Assembly: GCF_003259155.1 (NCBI RefSeq)
Contig: NZ_QGMQ01000005.1
Span: 295,930 to 359,929 of the forward strand
Direction: 5' to 3'
Source of the DNA: Marinimicrobium alkaliphilum
GTDB taxonomy: Bacteria; Pseudomonadota; Gammaproteobacteria; Pseudomonadales; Cellvibrionaceae
DNA: 64,000 nucleotides
Below, one piece after another: positions 1-10,200 of the stretch (positions are counted from its first letter, which is position 1; each line of letters begins with the position of its first letter). Below the pieces are notes generated by a model, which saw nothing but the letters and a program-made list of their open reading frames with translations, was not told where the DNA came from and did no database searches. The position numbers and the translations under genes are program-made.

Positions 1-1895
1 GTTTCGTTGCCGTACAGGCGCCGGGTTTCGGCGTAGGTGAGCGTCAGCTGCTCCATGGCGCGGGTCAGGCCCACGTAGCACAGGCGACGCTCCTCTTCGA
101 GCCGATCCGGGTCTTCCATGGACATGCGGTGGGGGAACAGGTTTTCTTCCATACCCGCCATAAACACCCGGGGGAACTCCAGGCCCTTGGCGGAGTGCAG
201 GGTCATCAGCTGCACAGCGTCTTCAAATTCGTCCGCCTGATTTTCGCCGGCATCCAGCGCGGCGGTATCCAGGAACTGCTGCAGCAGGTCGGTTTCCAGC
301 GCCTCGTCGGCGTCGAAGGCGCCACAGGCGTTGACCAGCTCGCGTAGGTTCTCTGCCCGGGCCAGACCCTTTTCGCCTTTTTCGCTTTCGTGAAAGCGCA
401 ACAGCCCGGTGCCTTCCAGCACCCGGTCGGCCAGGTAATCCAGGCCCTGCTCCTCGACGTTGACGCGCTCGTCGGCCAGGGCTTCCACCAATTCGATAAA
501 ACCCTTCAGGGCATTGCCGGCGCGCGCGCTCATGGCCTTGTTGAGCAACATCTGGTGCGCCGCGCGCCAGAGCGAGCAGCCCTGCTCCCGGGCGAACAGG
601 CGGATCTCGTCCACGGTTTTGCCACCGATGCCCCGGGTGGGGGTGTTGATGACCCGCTCGAAGGCGGCGTCGTCGTCCGGGTTGGCGATCAGGCGCAGAT
701 AGCCCAGGGCATTGCGAATCTCCAGGCGGTCGTAGAAGCGCTGGCCGCCGTAGATGCGGTAGGCGATGGCCTCGCGCAGGAGCGCCTCTTCCAGCACCCG
801 GGACTGGGCGTTGGAACGGTACAGGATCGCGCAACTGCTGTAGCTGTTGCCCTGTTTGACCCAGTCCTCGATGCGCTCGACGATAAAGCGCGCTTCGTCC
901 TGCTCGTTAAAGGCCGCGTACAGGCTGATGGGTTCGCCCTCGACACCGTCGGTCCACAGCTCCTTGCCCATGCGCCCAAAGTTGTTGGCGATCACGGCAT
1001 TGGCGGCATTCAGGATGGTACTGGTGGAACGGTAGTTCTGCTCCAGGCGAATGGTCTGCACATTTGCGAACTCGTCGGTAAAGCGGCGGATATTCTCGAT
1101 GCGTGCGCCGCGCCAGCCGTAAATGGACTGGTCGTCGTCCCCGACTGCGGTGACATAGCAGCGCTCCCCCGCCAGCACCCGCAGCCAGGCGTACTGCACG
1201 GCGTTGGTGTCCTGAAATTCGTCCACCAGAATAAAGGGGAAGCGCTCCCGGTAGTGCTCCAGGATGTGCGGCTTGTGCAGCCACAGCTCGTGGGCGCGCA
1301 GCAACAGCTCGGCAAAATCCACCAGCCCGCCGCGCTGGCAGTCTTCCTCGTAGGCCCTGTAGACCCGGATCATGGTTTTGATAAACAGGTCGCCGGTTTC
1401 CTGAATATGGTCCGGGCGCAGACCCTCGTCCTTCTGGCCGTTGATAAACCACTGGGCCTGTTTGACCGGCCAGCGGGTCTCGTCGATCTGCAGGTTCTGG
1501 TACACCCGCTTGACCAGCCGCAACTGGTCGTCCGAGTCCAGAATCTGGAAGTTCTGGGGCAGATTGGCGTCCTGCCAGTGGGCCTTGAGCAGGCGATGGG
1601 CCAGGCCGTGGAAGGTGCCCACCCACAGGCTGCGGGTATTCAGGGGGCGGCCCAGTTCGCGGAACAGCTCATCCAGGCGCCCGCGCATCTCGCGTGCGGC
1701 CTTGTTGGTAAAGGTCACCGCCATGATCGAATGGGGTGACACCCCCTGCTCCTGAATCAGCCAGGCGATCCGGTGCACCAGCACCCGGGTCTTGCCGCTG
1801 CCCGCCCCGGCCAGAATCAGCTGGTTGCCCGCCGGGGCGGCCACCGCCTGGTGCTGGGCGTCGTTCAGGGAGTCGAGCAGGGGCGAAGCGTCCAT
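1..1895 (-). CDS. uvrD: UvrD/Rep-family DNA helicase II (3' end outside window)
   Basis: Superfamily 1A 3'-5' DNA helicase acting in nucleotide excision and mismatch repair. Read on the minus strand from the ATG at 1893-1895, the frame stays open to the left edge, giving about 631 residues of a family usually near 720. Visible motifs are Q-motif/Walker A (AGAGSGKTRVLVHRI), motif Ia (TFTNKAARDMRGRL), motif II (VDEFQDTN), motif III (GDDDQSIYGWRGA), motif IV (QNYRST), motif V (LMTLHSAKGLEF) and motif VI (EERRLCYVGLTRA). The small YGGQRF segment is typical of UvrD/Rep/PcrA. UvrD is favoured over Rep because of the overall similarity from the N-terminus (MDASPLLDSLNDAQHQAV), but Rep or PcrA-like naming cannot be excluded without the C-terminus. 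Transcribed away from the neighbouring protease-like gene. Confidence 0.93.
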   Translation of the reverse strand, partial: MDASPLLDSLNDAQHQAVAAPAGNQLILAGAGSGKTRVLVHRIAWLIQEQGVSPHSIMAVTFTNKAAREMRGRLDELFRELGRPLNTRSLWVGTFHGLAHRLLKAHWQDANLPQNFQILDSDDQLRLVKRVYQNLQIDETRWPVKQAQWFINGQKDEGLRPDHIQETGDLFIKTMIRVYRAYEEDCQRGGLVDFAELLLRAHELWLHKPHILEHYRERFPFILVDEFQDTNAVQYAWLRVLAGERCYVTAVGDDDQSIYGWRGARIENIRRFTDEFANVQTIRLEQNYRSTSTILNAANAVIANNFGRMGKELWTDGVEGEPISLYAAFNEQDEARFIVERIEDWVKQGNSYSSCAILYRSNAQSRVLEEALLREAIAYRIYGGQRFYDRLEIRNALGYLRLIANPDDDAAFERVINTPTRGIGGKTVDEIRLFAREQGCSLWRAAHQMLLNKAMSARAGNALKGFIELVEALADERVNVEEQGLDYLADRVLEGTGLLRFHESEKGEKGLARAENLRELVNACGAFDADEALETDLLQQFLDTAALDAGENQADEFEDAVQLMTLHSAKGLEFPRVFMAGMEENLFPHRMSMEDPDRLEEERRLCYVGLTRAMEQLTLTYAETRRLYGNE

Positions 1896-2150
1896 GGAGT
1901 AAAGCTCTCGGTATTGATGAATTCAGGGAGGCGCAGTTTACCGGGTTTGGGCACGGATTTCAGGCGTGTCCGTCACAAAATAACTGGTTAAACGTACAGT
2001 TTTGTGGGAGGGGTGTCAAACCCCCTCGTTTCTGACCAGACCGGTTAACGCCGGCGGCATTTTTTGCTAGGCTGCAGTCAGAATGACAACGATAAAGTCT
2101 GACGTCACACGATCAGGGATTTAAACGCCAACCACCAGGGAATGTACACC

Positions 2151-3620
2151 ATGGCAACCATCTACCGTTTATTCTGTATCGCCGTTTTTCTGATGCTGCT
2201 CGCCGACCCGGCCAGGGCCACCGCCTGGACCGAATACCGGTCGACCAACTTCGCCATTCTCTCCGATCAGCCAGCTGATGTCGCCAAGTCCCTACTGCGG
2301 GAATTTGAGCAGTATCGCGCGGCCGTGTTGCAGTATATGCAGCTCGAAGACCGGCCCGAGAATCAGCGCATGCAGGTGCTCATGTATGCGGACAAAGATC
2401 AGTTTCAGGCGCTCACCGACAATCCGATGATTGGTGGCTTCTATGCCAACACCGACGCCGGGCCGCGCATGGTTGTAGGGCCGATGGACAATTTTCAGGA
2501 CAGCTCGGTGGTGCTTTTCCACGAGTACGTGCACTACCTGCTGGCGGAACACAGCCAGATACGGTATCCGCGCTGGTACAACGAGGGCCTGTCCGAGGTG
2601 CTGGCCTCGATGGTGATCGAGGAGGATCGGGTGCTGCTCGGCGCGCTCCACCCCTGGCGTCGCCATTGGCTCAACGCCCCCGGCTGGCATCGTCTGGATG
2701 ACCTGATGGCGCCGGACTACGAGTCGGAGCGCGCGCGTTATTGGATGCAGTTTTATGCATCGTCCTGGCTCACTGTGCACTACCTGGAGTTGGCGCCCCT
2801 GTTTGATGGCCCCGACTACAGCGCCCAAACCCGGGAATACCTGATGCTCTACAACCAGGGGGTGGACTCGCCGACGGCGTTTGAGCAGGCCTTTGATATG
2901 CCGTTGCGGGATATGGATCGCCAGATTCGGCGCTATCGGGCTAACCGGTTTACCCGGGTGCTCAGCTTGCCCGTCGCCCGTTACGAGGGGACGATTGACA
3001 AGCGGACACTGTCCGACAATGAGCGTCAGTTTGCCCTGGCGGACCTGCTCTGGCGCCTCGGCCAGGAGGAGCGCGCACGGGAATATTTGGCGGAGCTTGA
3101 TGAGGAGCGGGCCGATGCTGCGCGGGGCTTGGCGTTGCGCGCGGTACTGGTCAATCATGCCGGCAACCTCACCGACGCCGAACGAGACCTGGCAAAGGCC
3201 CTGGCCCTCGACCCCGAGCACTTGCGGGTAAAGGCCAATGCCGCGCACTTTTACCATGACCGGCACGAGGCCGCGACCGAAGCGGGCTTTGAGGCACCCT
3301 ACGCCAAGCGGGGCCTGACTTATGCTGATGCCGCGTTGGCGCAGGTGCCCGATGACACCGAAAGCCTTTACTACAAAGCGCTATTGCACAAGGCCGCCGG
3401 CCAGCCGCAAGAGGCCCTGCGGGCATTGATGGCCATTTATCAGCAGTTTCCCGCCAGCGTGACGGTAAACCTGCTGCTCGCCAACGACCTGATGGATCTG
3501 GAGCGCCCTGACCTGGCCGAACAGTTTGTCAGCAACGCCGAGCGCTATGGCCATTCGCCGGAAGAGCAGGAATCGGCCCAGGAAGCGCGAGCGCGCCTGA
3601 CCTCGGCAGAGAATGAGTGA
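2151..3620 (+). CDS. Secreted gluzincin-like (HExxH) protein with TPR repeats, DUF1570-like
   Basis: 489 residues. An N-terminal signal peptide (MATIYRLFCIAVFLMLLADP, cleavage after ARA-TA) predicts export to the periplasm. A metalloprotease-like zinc motif HEYVH lies at about residues 124-128, followed about 20 residues later by WYNEGLSEV, whose Glu would be the third ligand of a gluzincin. This layout matches DUF1570/peptidase MA-like families. The C-terminal third is helical and looks like two to four TPRs (ADAARGLALRAVLVNHAGN, ESLYYKALLHKAAGQPQEAL). An in-frame ATG at 2142 is possible, but the CAGGGA at 2137-2142 is better spaced for 2151. Peptidase activity is inferred from the motif only; substrate unknown. 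It stands alone, divergent from uvrD. Confidence 0.75.
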   Translation: MATIYRLFCIAVFLMLLADPARATAWTEYRSTNFAILSDQPADVAKSLLREFEQYRAAVLQYMQLEDRPENQRMQVLMYADKDQFQALTDNPMIGGFYANTDAGPRMVVGPMDNFQDSSVVLFHEYVHYLLAEHSQIRYPRWYNEGLSEVLASMVIEEDRVLLGALHPWRRHWLNAPGWHRLDDLMAPDYESERARYWMQFYASSWLTVHYLELAPLFDGPDYSAQTREYLMLYNQGVDSPTAFEQAFDMPLRDMDRQIRRYRANRFTRVLSLPVARYEGTIDKRTLSDNERQFALADLLWRLGQEERAREYLAELDEERADAARGLALRAVLVNHAGNLTDAERDLAKALALDPEHLRVKANAAHFYHDRHEAATEAGFEAPYAKRGLTYADAALAQVPDDTESLYYKALLHKAAGQPQEALRALMAIYQQFPASVTVNLLLANDLMDLERPDLAEQFVSNAERYGHSPEEQESAQEARARLTSAENE

Positions 3621-3697
3621 GTGTGGGGATCTATCGGCCGCGATTGCGCGTACTCTCTGCCGAACACACTTATTCAGCCAATGGCATGAGGTACTCA

Positions 3698-3868
3698 ATG
3701 TTCAACCTGTTCAAAAGCGACCCCAGCAAGAAATTGCAGAAGGCCTATGAAGCCAAACTCGAGCAGGCGATGCAGAGCCAACGAAATGGCGACATCCGGC
3801 GCTACAGTGAACTGAGCGCTGAGGCCGATGTGATCTACAAGCAGTTGCAAGCGCTCAAGGCGGAGTAG
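3698..3868 (+). CDS. Small conserved protein, DUF6435-like
   Basis: 56-residue, highly charged helical protein beginning MFNLFKSDPSKKLQK and ending in QLQALKAE. The short 'LFKSDPxKKLxKxYExKLxxAMxxQRNGDI' style pattern resembles DUF6435 (also called Lacal_2735 family), small cytosolic proteins of unknown function. The frame is open upstream to 3617, but ATG 3698 has a GAGG at 3688-3691 at good spacing and gives the conserved N-terminus. Its stop overlaps the region of the next start (flavin reductase), so the two are probably co-transcribed. No function is proposed. Confidence 0.7.
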   Translation: MFNLFKSDPSKKLQKAYEAKLEQAMQSQRNGDIRRYSELSAEADVIYKQLQALKAE

Positions 3869-3876
3869 TGGAACCA

Positions 3877-4425
3877 ATGGATTCGCGCACACCGGTCAGT
3901 CGGGCCGAGATCGATGCCATGGACCCGCGCTTTCGGGTGCAGTTCATCAACTCACTGTCGGGTTTCAAGAGCCTGAACCTGGTGGGGACGGTCGACGCCG
4001 ACGGGCGGGAAAATCTGGCCATTGTCAGTTCGGTGATTCACCTGGGCGCCAATCCGCCCCTGATGGCCATGGTGACCCGGCCCCGCTCCGTGGAGCGGCA
4101 TACGGTAGACAACCTGATGGCCACCGGGGTATTTACTCTCAATCATGTGCGCCCGGATTTTGTCGAGGCCGCGCACCAGACCTCGGCGCGCTACCCCCGG
4201 GAGCAGTCGGAATTCGCCCAGGTGGGCCTGACGCCCTGGTACAGCGGCACCTTCCCGGCGCCCTACGTCGCCGAGAGTGCCCTGCGTATCGGCCTACGCT
4301 GGCGCGAGTCCAAGTTGATTGAACTGAACGATACCGAACTCATCATCGGCGAAATTGACGAAGTGCATCTGGATCAACAGGCCTGGCGGGATGACGGTTC
4401 GGTGGATCTCGAAGCCCTGGACTGA
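3877..4425 (+). CDS. Flavin reductase-like domain protein (FMN-binding split barrel)
   Basis: 182 residues from ATG 3877 (a GTG at 3868, overlapping the upstream stop, is an alternative). The pattern of a flavin reductase-like split beta-barrel is visible: SLNLVGTVDADGRENLAIVSS near residues 35-55, PPLMAMVTRP, and HTVDNLMATGVFTLNHV, as in proteins that bind FMN and shuttle electrons from NAD(P)H. The C-terminal part (SALRIGLRWRESKLIELNDT, LIIGEIDEVHLD) fits the same fold. The physiological partner oxygenase or substrate cannot be read from the context. Immediately downstream of the DUF6435-like gene, spacing under 10 bp, so probably one transcript. Confidence 0.8.
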   Translation: MDSRTPVSRAEIDAMDPRFRVQFINSLSGFKSLNLVGTVDADGRENLAIVSSVIHLGANPPLMAMVTRPRSVERHTVDNLMATGVFTLNHVRPDFVEAAHQTSARYPREQSEFAQVGLTPWYSGTFPAPYVAESALRIGLRWRESKLIELNDTELIIGEIDEVHLDQQAWRDDGSVDLEALD

Positions 4426-4500
4426 CCGGCGCCCGCTTGCGGCGGTGGAGCCGATGCCCGACAATAGCGGCTCACTCATCGTCTACCTCTGTGTGACCCT

Positions 4501-4740
4501 ATGGCCGGCCCCTTTCTTCCTCCACCGATTCTTCCGCGCAAGCTCAATAAATGTGAGCGCTGCGGTCAGCAGTACAGTAAAAAGGAAACACTGTGTCCCC
4601 ACTGCGGCCATTTGACCGATCAGCAGGTCGCTCTGCTCAAGCAGGATCTCAAGGAGCGCCATGAGGGCAACGCCAATTTGGGCAAATTGTTTTTGGCCCT
4701 GGCGGCCATCATTGCCCTGGGCCTCCTGATCTTTATCTAG
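4501..4740 (+). CDS. Small zinc-ribbon membrane protein
   Basis: 79 residues. Two CxxC knuckles (KCERCGQQ and CPHCGHL, about 13 residues apart) form a rubredoxin-type zinc ribbon near residues 18-36. A charged helix follows ([15 protein letters not shown]), and then one C-terminal transmembrane segment ([17 protein letters not shown]) that ends the protein. The topology suggests a tail-anchored protein with a cytosolic zinc ribbon. No family name is recognised with certainty and no partner is evident. Its 3' end overlaps the convergent chemotaxis receptor gene by 8 bp. Confidence 0.7.
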   Translation: MAGPFLPPPILPRKLNKCERCGQQYSKKETLCPHCGHLTDQQVALLKQDLKERHEGNANLGKLFLALAAIIALGLLIFI

Positions 4741-5941
4741 CGAAACGCGTCAGCTGCGCCCGGGTACGATCGGTGCCGGTCAGGAGGGTTTTGGTCGCGT
4801 CGTCGATACTGCCCATCTGGGCGTAGGCTTCCTGAGCTACTGCTTCAATGGCGGTGACGTGTTGATGGGTCTGCCGGTAGCGCTGCTCCAGCGCTGTGAC
4901 GGTTTCATTGATGCGTTCGGTACCTTGCTGGGCGTCGGTGAGGCTGGTTTGCAACTCGGCAAATTCGGCGTGGGTACTGCCGATATGGTTGCGCGCCCGC
5001 TCCGCCTGTTCGTTGAGGCGGTCGGACTCGGCCCGGGTGTCCGCCACCAGCCGTTCCATGTCGTTGAGAAACCCGGAAATCTGTCCGGTGGCATCGTTGA
5101 CCTTGGCCGCCAGGCTGCGCACCTCATCGGCGACCACCGCAAATCCGCGTCCGGCGTCTCCGGCCCGGGCCGCTTCGATGGCGGCGTTCAGAGCCAGCAG
5201 GTTGGTCTGATCGGAAAAGTTTTCCACCATACTCAGAATCTGGCGCACATCCTGCCCGTTCTTCTGCAGGCCCTCCACCGTGCCGCCAAAGGACGACAGC
5301 AGTTTGACGATGTCGGCGAGCTGGTCGGACAGGTGTTGTAGCTGGCGGTTGGCGGTGCCGGCTTTTTCAACGGTTGAGCGACTGACCTCACCCACCTCAT
5401 CACTGGTGCGTACGATATCGCCCAGGTGACTCACAACCTCTTCGCTATCCTGACGAATCGCCCGGCTGCGGGTTTCGACATCCCGGAGCTGTAGGCGAGC
5501 ACTCTGGGCGGTGCTGGCGACTTGTTGGTTGGTATCGCAGTTGTCCTGGGCGTTGCCGTGAATCCCGGCCAGCATCTCTGCCAACTGAGCGACAAACTGG
5601 TTGTACTCCTCGGACAGGGTGCGGAATTCGTCAAAGGTAAAGGCGGGCAATCGGTAATGGAGGTCGGCACCTTTGCGGTTGGCCTGGTGCAGGGCATCCA
5701 CCAGGGCGTGTACCGGGCGCACGATCAGCATATAGAGGTAGAACAAGGTAAAGACGAAGGCCCCTGCACCGGCTGTGGCCAGCAGCCACCAGCGGCCATC
5801 GGCACCGTTCTCGGGGTAGGCCAGGGTCAAGGCCAGGCCAAAAAATACCGCCAGAAAGGCGATATTTCCGGTTAGTTTGCGGGCAAGGGTCCCGAAAAAG
5901 GTCTTTTCAATCCACTGGTACACGGCGATCACAGTCTCCAT
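4733..5941 (-). CDS. Methyl-accepting chemotaxis protein (no large periplasmic sensor)
   Basis: 402 residues. Two closely spaced transmembrane segments near the N-terminus ([19 protein letters not shown] and [20 protein letters not shown]) are separated by about a dozen residues, so there is essentially no periplasmic ligand domain. A HAMP-like linker follows ([19 protein letters not shown]) and then a long coiled-coil signalling domain. The CheA/CheW-binding hairpin tip is clear ([18 protein letters not shown], followed by [13 protein letters not shown]). Such receptors usually sense intracellular or membrane-associated cues; the stimulus here is unknown. A sigma-28-type promoter lies 61-87 bp upstream, consistent with co-regulation with motility genes elsewhere. 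Confidence 0.93.
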   Translation of the reverse strand: METVIAVYQWIEKTFFGTLARKLTGNIAFLAVFFGLALTLAYPENGADGRWWLLATAGAGAFVFTLFYLYMLIVRPVHALVDALHQANRKGADLHYRLPAFTFDEFRTLSEEYNQFVAQLAEMLAGIHGNAQDNCDTNQQVASTAQSARLQLRDVETRSRAIRQDSEEVVSHLGDIVRTSDEVGEVSRSTVEKAGTANRQLQHLSDQLADIVKLLSSFGGTVEGLQKNGQDVRQILSMVENFSDQTNLLALNAAIEAARAGDAGRGFAVVADEVRSLAAKVNDATGQISGFLNDMERLVADTRAESDRLNEQAERARNHIGSTHAEFAELQTSLTDAQQGTERINETVTALEQRYRQTHQHVTAIEAVAQEAYAQMGSIDDATKTLLTGTDRTRAQLTRFAR

Positions 5942-6001
5942 CGGGTCTCTCCCCTGCCCGCTCTGGGTGGGCGTTTATCGGATTGCTGGGCGGGTAAAAG
6001 T

Positions 6002-6028
6002 GTATCGGCTCGTGGCGTTAAAACCTTA
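6002..6028 (-). promoter_or_regulatory. Putative sigma-28 (FliA) promoter of the chemotaxis receptor
   Basis: On the minus strand the sequence reads TAAGGTTT, 11 bases, GCCGATAC. The known FliA consensus is TAAAGTTT-N11-GCCGATAA, so each box has one mismatch and the spacing is exact. It points toward the MCP start at 5941, leaving a leader of about 50 nt. The sigma-28 assignment is inference from this match and the chemotaxis function. Confidence 0.72.
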
Positions 6029-6133
6029 ATTTATGTCAACCCTCGGCTGATTTGCCCGCCCCAATTTCTGGACGCCTCGGGATTCACGGTCTAGGGTTTA
6101 TGGCAGTGTTCCTCAAAAAAGGTGTTCCCGCCC

Positions 6134-7249
6134 ATGCCGTGTAATGCGTTGTCACGCATGCCCTTCCGCCCCTTCTCATTCCTACTGCTGTCCGGTGCTC
6201 TTGCGCTGCTTGGTTGTTCTTCCGGTGCCGACGATGAAGCGGACAATGACTCCTCCTCTGCGACACCGGTCAGAGTGGCGCTGGCCGAGCGCGCCACCGT
6301 GGTGGAAACCGAGCGCTCCCTGGGCCGCAGCGAGGCCTTGTCCGACCCCTATGTTGCGGCCGAGGTCGGAGGCCGTGTCGTGCGCGTGCACAAGGATGTG
6401 GGCGACCGGGTCGACGCCGGGGATGTGCTAGCGGAGATAGAGCGCGAGCGCTACGAGTCGGCGCTCAGCGCGGCCGAGGCCGAGGTGGCGGCACTCGACG
6501 CAGAGCTGGAGCAGCTCCAGCGGGATCTGGAGCGCATGACCGAGGTAGCCGAGGGTGGCTACGTCAGTGATTCGGAGCTGGAGGGGGCACGCACCGAGCT
6601 GGAATCTGCGCGCGAACGCCGCGAGGCGGCGATGAGTGAGAGGGATGAGGCCCGGCGCCAGTTGCGCGAAACCGAGATCCGCGCCCCTTTTGCGGGTCGC
6701 GTCGACGCCCGCGAACTCTCTGAGGGTGACTCCCTGAGTGCGGGAGAGCCCGCTTTTCGCCTGGTGCCGGAGACCGCGGCACGGGTACGCTTACCGTTTC
6801 CCGAGCAGGTTATTGGGCGCCTGGCCGAGGGGATGCCCGCGCGCCTGCGCCGGCTCGACAGCGACGACGATTGGCTCGAGGGCGAGGTGACACGTTTGCG
6901 GCCGTCCGTGGATGAAGGCTCGGGCGGTGTCGCCGTGGTGGAGTTCGAAGCGCCTGAGACGTGGCCGCTGGGCGCGCTGCTCGAAGCACTGGTGGAGGTG
7001 GACCGGCGCGAGGGCGCGATCCAGGTGCCCGCCGGCAGTGTGGTGGATCGCCCGGGGCGGCAGGTCGTGTATGTGGTGCCTGGCGAAGGTGAGAACGCCG
7101 AGGTGGAAGAGCGGGAGGTGAGCACCGGCTACCACTCCGCGGACGTGATTGAAATACTCGACGGTGTCGATGCTGACGAACGGGTGGTGGTCGATGGCGC
7201 CGACTTTTTGAGCGACGGCACCGAGGTTCGGGTGCAGGAGGCCGACTGA
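6134..7249 (+). CDS. RND efflux periplasmic adaptor (membrane fusion lipoprotein)
   Basis: 371 residues. It is a lipoprotein: signal FSFLLLSGALALLGC with the Cys as lipidation site, followed by a Asp/Glu-rich stretch. The adaptor architecture is visible: barrel-sandwich/biotinyl-like half (VGGRVVRVHKDVGDRVDAGD), a coiled-coil hairpin of about 90 residues rich in Glu/Arg (EAEVAALDAELEQLQRDLER), the second lipoyl half (IRAPFAGRVDARELSEGDSL), then beta-barrel and membrane-proximal domains. It would bridge the RND pump encoded next and an outer-membrane channel such as TolC, which is not encoded nearby. ATG 6134 is chosen because AAGGTG at 6119-6124 sits at good distance; GTG 6122 and ATG 6158 are alternatives. 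Confidence 0.92.
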   Translation: MPCNALSRMPFRPFSFLLLSGALALLGCSSGADDEADNDSSSATPVRVALAERATVVETERSLGRSEALSDPYVAAEVGGRVVRVHKDVGDRVDAGDVLAEIERERYESALSAAEAEVAALDAELEQLQRDLERMTEVAEGGYVSDSELEGARTELESARERREAAMSERDEARRQLRETEIRAPFAGRVDARELSEGDSLSAGEPAFRLVPETAARVRLPFPEQVIGRLAEGMPARLRRLDSDDDWLEGEVTRLRPSVDEGSGGVAVVEFEAPETWPLGALLEALVEVDRREGAIQVPAGSVVDRPGRQVVYVVPGEGENAEVEEREVSTGYHSADVIEILDGVDADERVVVDGADFLSDGTEVRVQEAD

Positions 7250-7250
7250 T

Positions 7251-10200
7251 ATGACCCTGCCCGAGTTTTCCATCCGGCGCCATGTGATGGCGCTGATGAT
7301 GAGTCTGGTGCTGGTGCTCTTCGGTATCATCGGTTACAACGATATTGGCAATGACCGGGTACCCAATGTCGATTTCCCCATCATCTCGGTTAACACGGCC
7401 CTGCCCGGTGCGGACCCCAGCACCGTCGAATCGAGCGTGACCCAGTTTATCGAGCGCGCGGTCAATACGGTGCCCGGGATCGACAATATCAATTCCACAT
7501 CCTCGCCCAGCACCTCGGTGGTCAGTATCACCTTTGAGCTGGGTCGGGATATCGACACCGCCTTTGCCGAGGTTCAGACCCGGGTGAGCGAGGAGATCGC
7601 CAACCTCCCTGACGATGCCGAAGCACCCATTGTTGAAAAAGTCGAGGCCGATGCCCGACCGATCATGTGGTTGGTGCTCCAGGGCGATCGCACCGAGCAG
7701 CAACTGACGGAGCTGGCGCGCAACACGGTGCGCCCGCAGCTGGAACAGATTTCCGGTGTCGGTGAGGCCCGCCTGGGCGGTGGTCGCAATCGACGCATCC
7801 GCATCGAGCTGGATGTGGATGCCATGAACCGCGAGGCGGTCACCGTGCCCGAGGTTATGGCCGCACTCGAGCGCGAGCATGTGCTTGCCCCGGGCGGCTT
7901 TCTGGTGGGCGGGCGTCAGGAGCAGATGCTCAACCTGGATTTGGAATACAGCGACGTCGACGAGCTGGCGGAGCTGATAGTGGCCCGCAGCGATGAGCGC
8001 CTGGTGCGCCTGCGGGACGTCAGCGATGTGGTGGACGGGCTCTCGGACTATCGCCGCCTGGCACGCTTTAATGGCGAAGCCAGTGTCGGTCTGGGGGTGG
8101 TCAAAATTGCCGGCGCCAATACGGTCGAGATCATCGATGAGGTGCAGCGTCGGTTGGAGGCGGAGATCAAACCGCTGCTGCCTTCCGGCGTGGATATCCG
8201 TATCTCCTCCGATGAGTCGATTTTTATCCGCAGTATGATCGACAACCTCGAGCGCACCCTGTTGCTCGCTGTGTTATTGGCGGCCTTGGTCATGTGGCTG
8301 TTTCTCAAAAGTCTGCGCTCGACCTTTCTGATTGCTGCGTCCATTCCGGTGTCCCTGCTGGCGGTCACGGCGGTGATGTACTTCGCCGGCTATACCCTCA
8401 ACTCCATGACCATGCTCGCCATTCTGTTGCTGATCGGCCTGGTGGTGGACGATGCCATCGTGGTTCTGGAAAACATCTGGCGCCACCGGGAAGGGGGCGA
8501 GAAAGACGCAAGAAAAGCCGCGGCCAAAGGCGCCAACGAAGTGTATACCGCCGTCATTGCGTCGTCCCTGTCTCTGATTGCCATCTTTGGTTCCGTGTTC
8601 TTTATGGAGGGGATGATCGGGCGCTTCTTCGAGTCCTTTGCCGTGGTGGTGGTCTTCGGGGTGGCGGTATCCACCTTTGTTGCCCTCACGCTCATACCCA
8701 TGCTCTGCTCCCGCTACCTGAGTATTCCCGAATCTCACGGCAAGGTGTATCACGTCCTTGAGGGGGCGTTCCAGCGCCTGGACAATGGCTATCGACGGAC
8801 CCTGGCGTTTGCCTTGCGCGGGCGAGCCAAAACCCTGCTCGCCTGCGGCGCGTTGTTGATCGCCAGCGGCCTGATTGTCACCCAGCTCGGCGGGGAGTTT
8901 GCGCCAGAGGAAGATGAAGGGCAGATCGTCGTCAATATGCGTGCGCCGCTTGGCTCTTCGATCGAGTATATGGATGAGAAGCTCGCCCAGGTGGAAGCGA
9001 TTCTGGCGGAGCAGGATGAAGTGGAAAACTTTTTCGCTGCGATTGGTATTGGCGGAGGCGATGCAGTCAACGAGGCCATCAGTTTTGTGCGCCTCAAGCA
9101 CTGGGATGAGCGCGGCACTTCACAGCAGGCGGTGATGGCGCGCCTCAACGACAAGTTTGCTGACATTCCCGGGGTGCGTATCTTCACTGCCAGTCCGGGG
9201 ATGGTTGGTGGTCAGCGCGGCGAGCCGCTGCAGTTTTTCGTGCGCGGTCCCAGTCTCGATGATCTGGCCGGTGTGGCCGATGAATTCCTGAGTGAACTGC
9301 AGGCGCGTGAGGGAATGGGCAATATCGATATGGATCTGCGCCTGGAGCAGCCGGAACTGCGCCTGAATGTCGATCGCGAGCGTGCGCTCCTGGCAGGCCT
9401 GAGTACCGAGGAAATCGTGCAGACGGTGAACATTCTGATCGGCGGCTCGGATATCGCGCGCTACGATGATGATTTTGGGGGTGGCGAGCGCTTCCGCGTG
9501 CGCATGAAAGGTCGGGAAGACCAATTCACCCGGCCGGAAGATATCAACCGCATCTGGCTGCGCAATCCCGGCGGTGAGCGCATTCGGCTCGACAGCGTCG
9601 CCCGTTTTGACGCGGGGCGCGCGCCAGCGGTAATCAGCCGTTACGACCTGCAGTACGCCGCGCCATTTTATGTCAGTCCGGAGAAAAATCTTGGCGACGC
9701 GGTGGCATCGGTCAACGAAGTGGCCGATCAATTCTTGCCTGGGGGGTTCAATATCGCGCTGGCCGGACAGGCGGAAGAGTTGGGCCGAACGGTGAATGCC
9801 ATAGTGTTTGTTTTTGTCGTGGCCGTGCTGCTTGTCTACATGGTGCTGGCGAGTCAGTTCAATTCCTTTTTGCAACCGCTGATTATCATGCTGGCGATGC
9901 CCTTGGCGATGATGGGTGCAGTTTTAGGCTTGTGGATTACCGGCAACACGCTCAATATTTTCTCGATGATTGGCATGGTGCTTTTGATTGGCGTGGTGAC
10001 GAAGAACTCGATCCTGTTGATCGACCTCACCAACCAGTATCGACGCCATCGGGACATGAGCATTAATGAAGCATTGCAGTCAGCGTGTCCGGTGCGTTTG
10101 CGCCCGGTACTGATGACGTCACTGACGTTGATTCTGGCGATGATTCCGGCGGCCTTTGATAGCGGACCGGGTGGCCAGGGGAATAACGCATTGGCGGTAA

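Noticed and set aside
390..1739. 449-codon open frame on the plus strand
   Set aside because: Antisense shadow of uvrD; the minus strand carries all helicase motifs.
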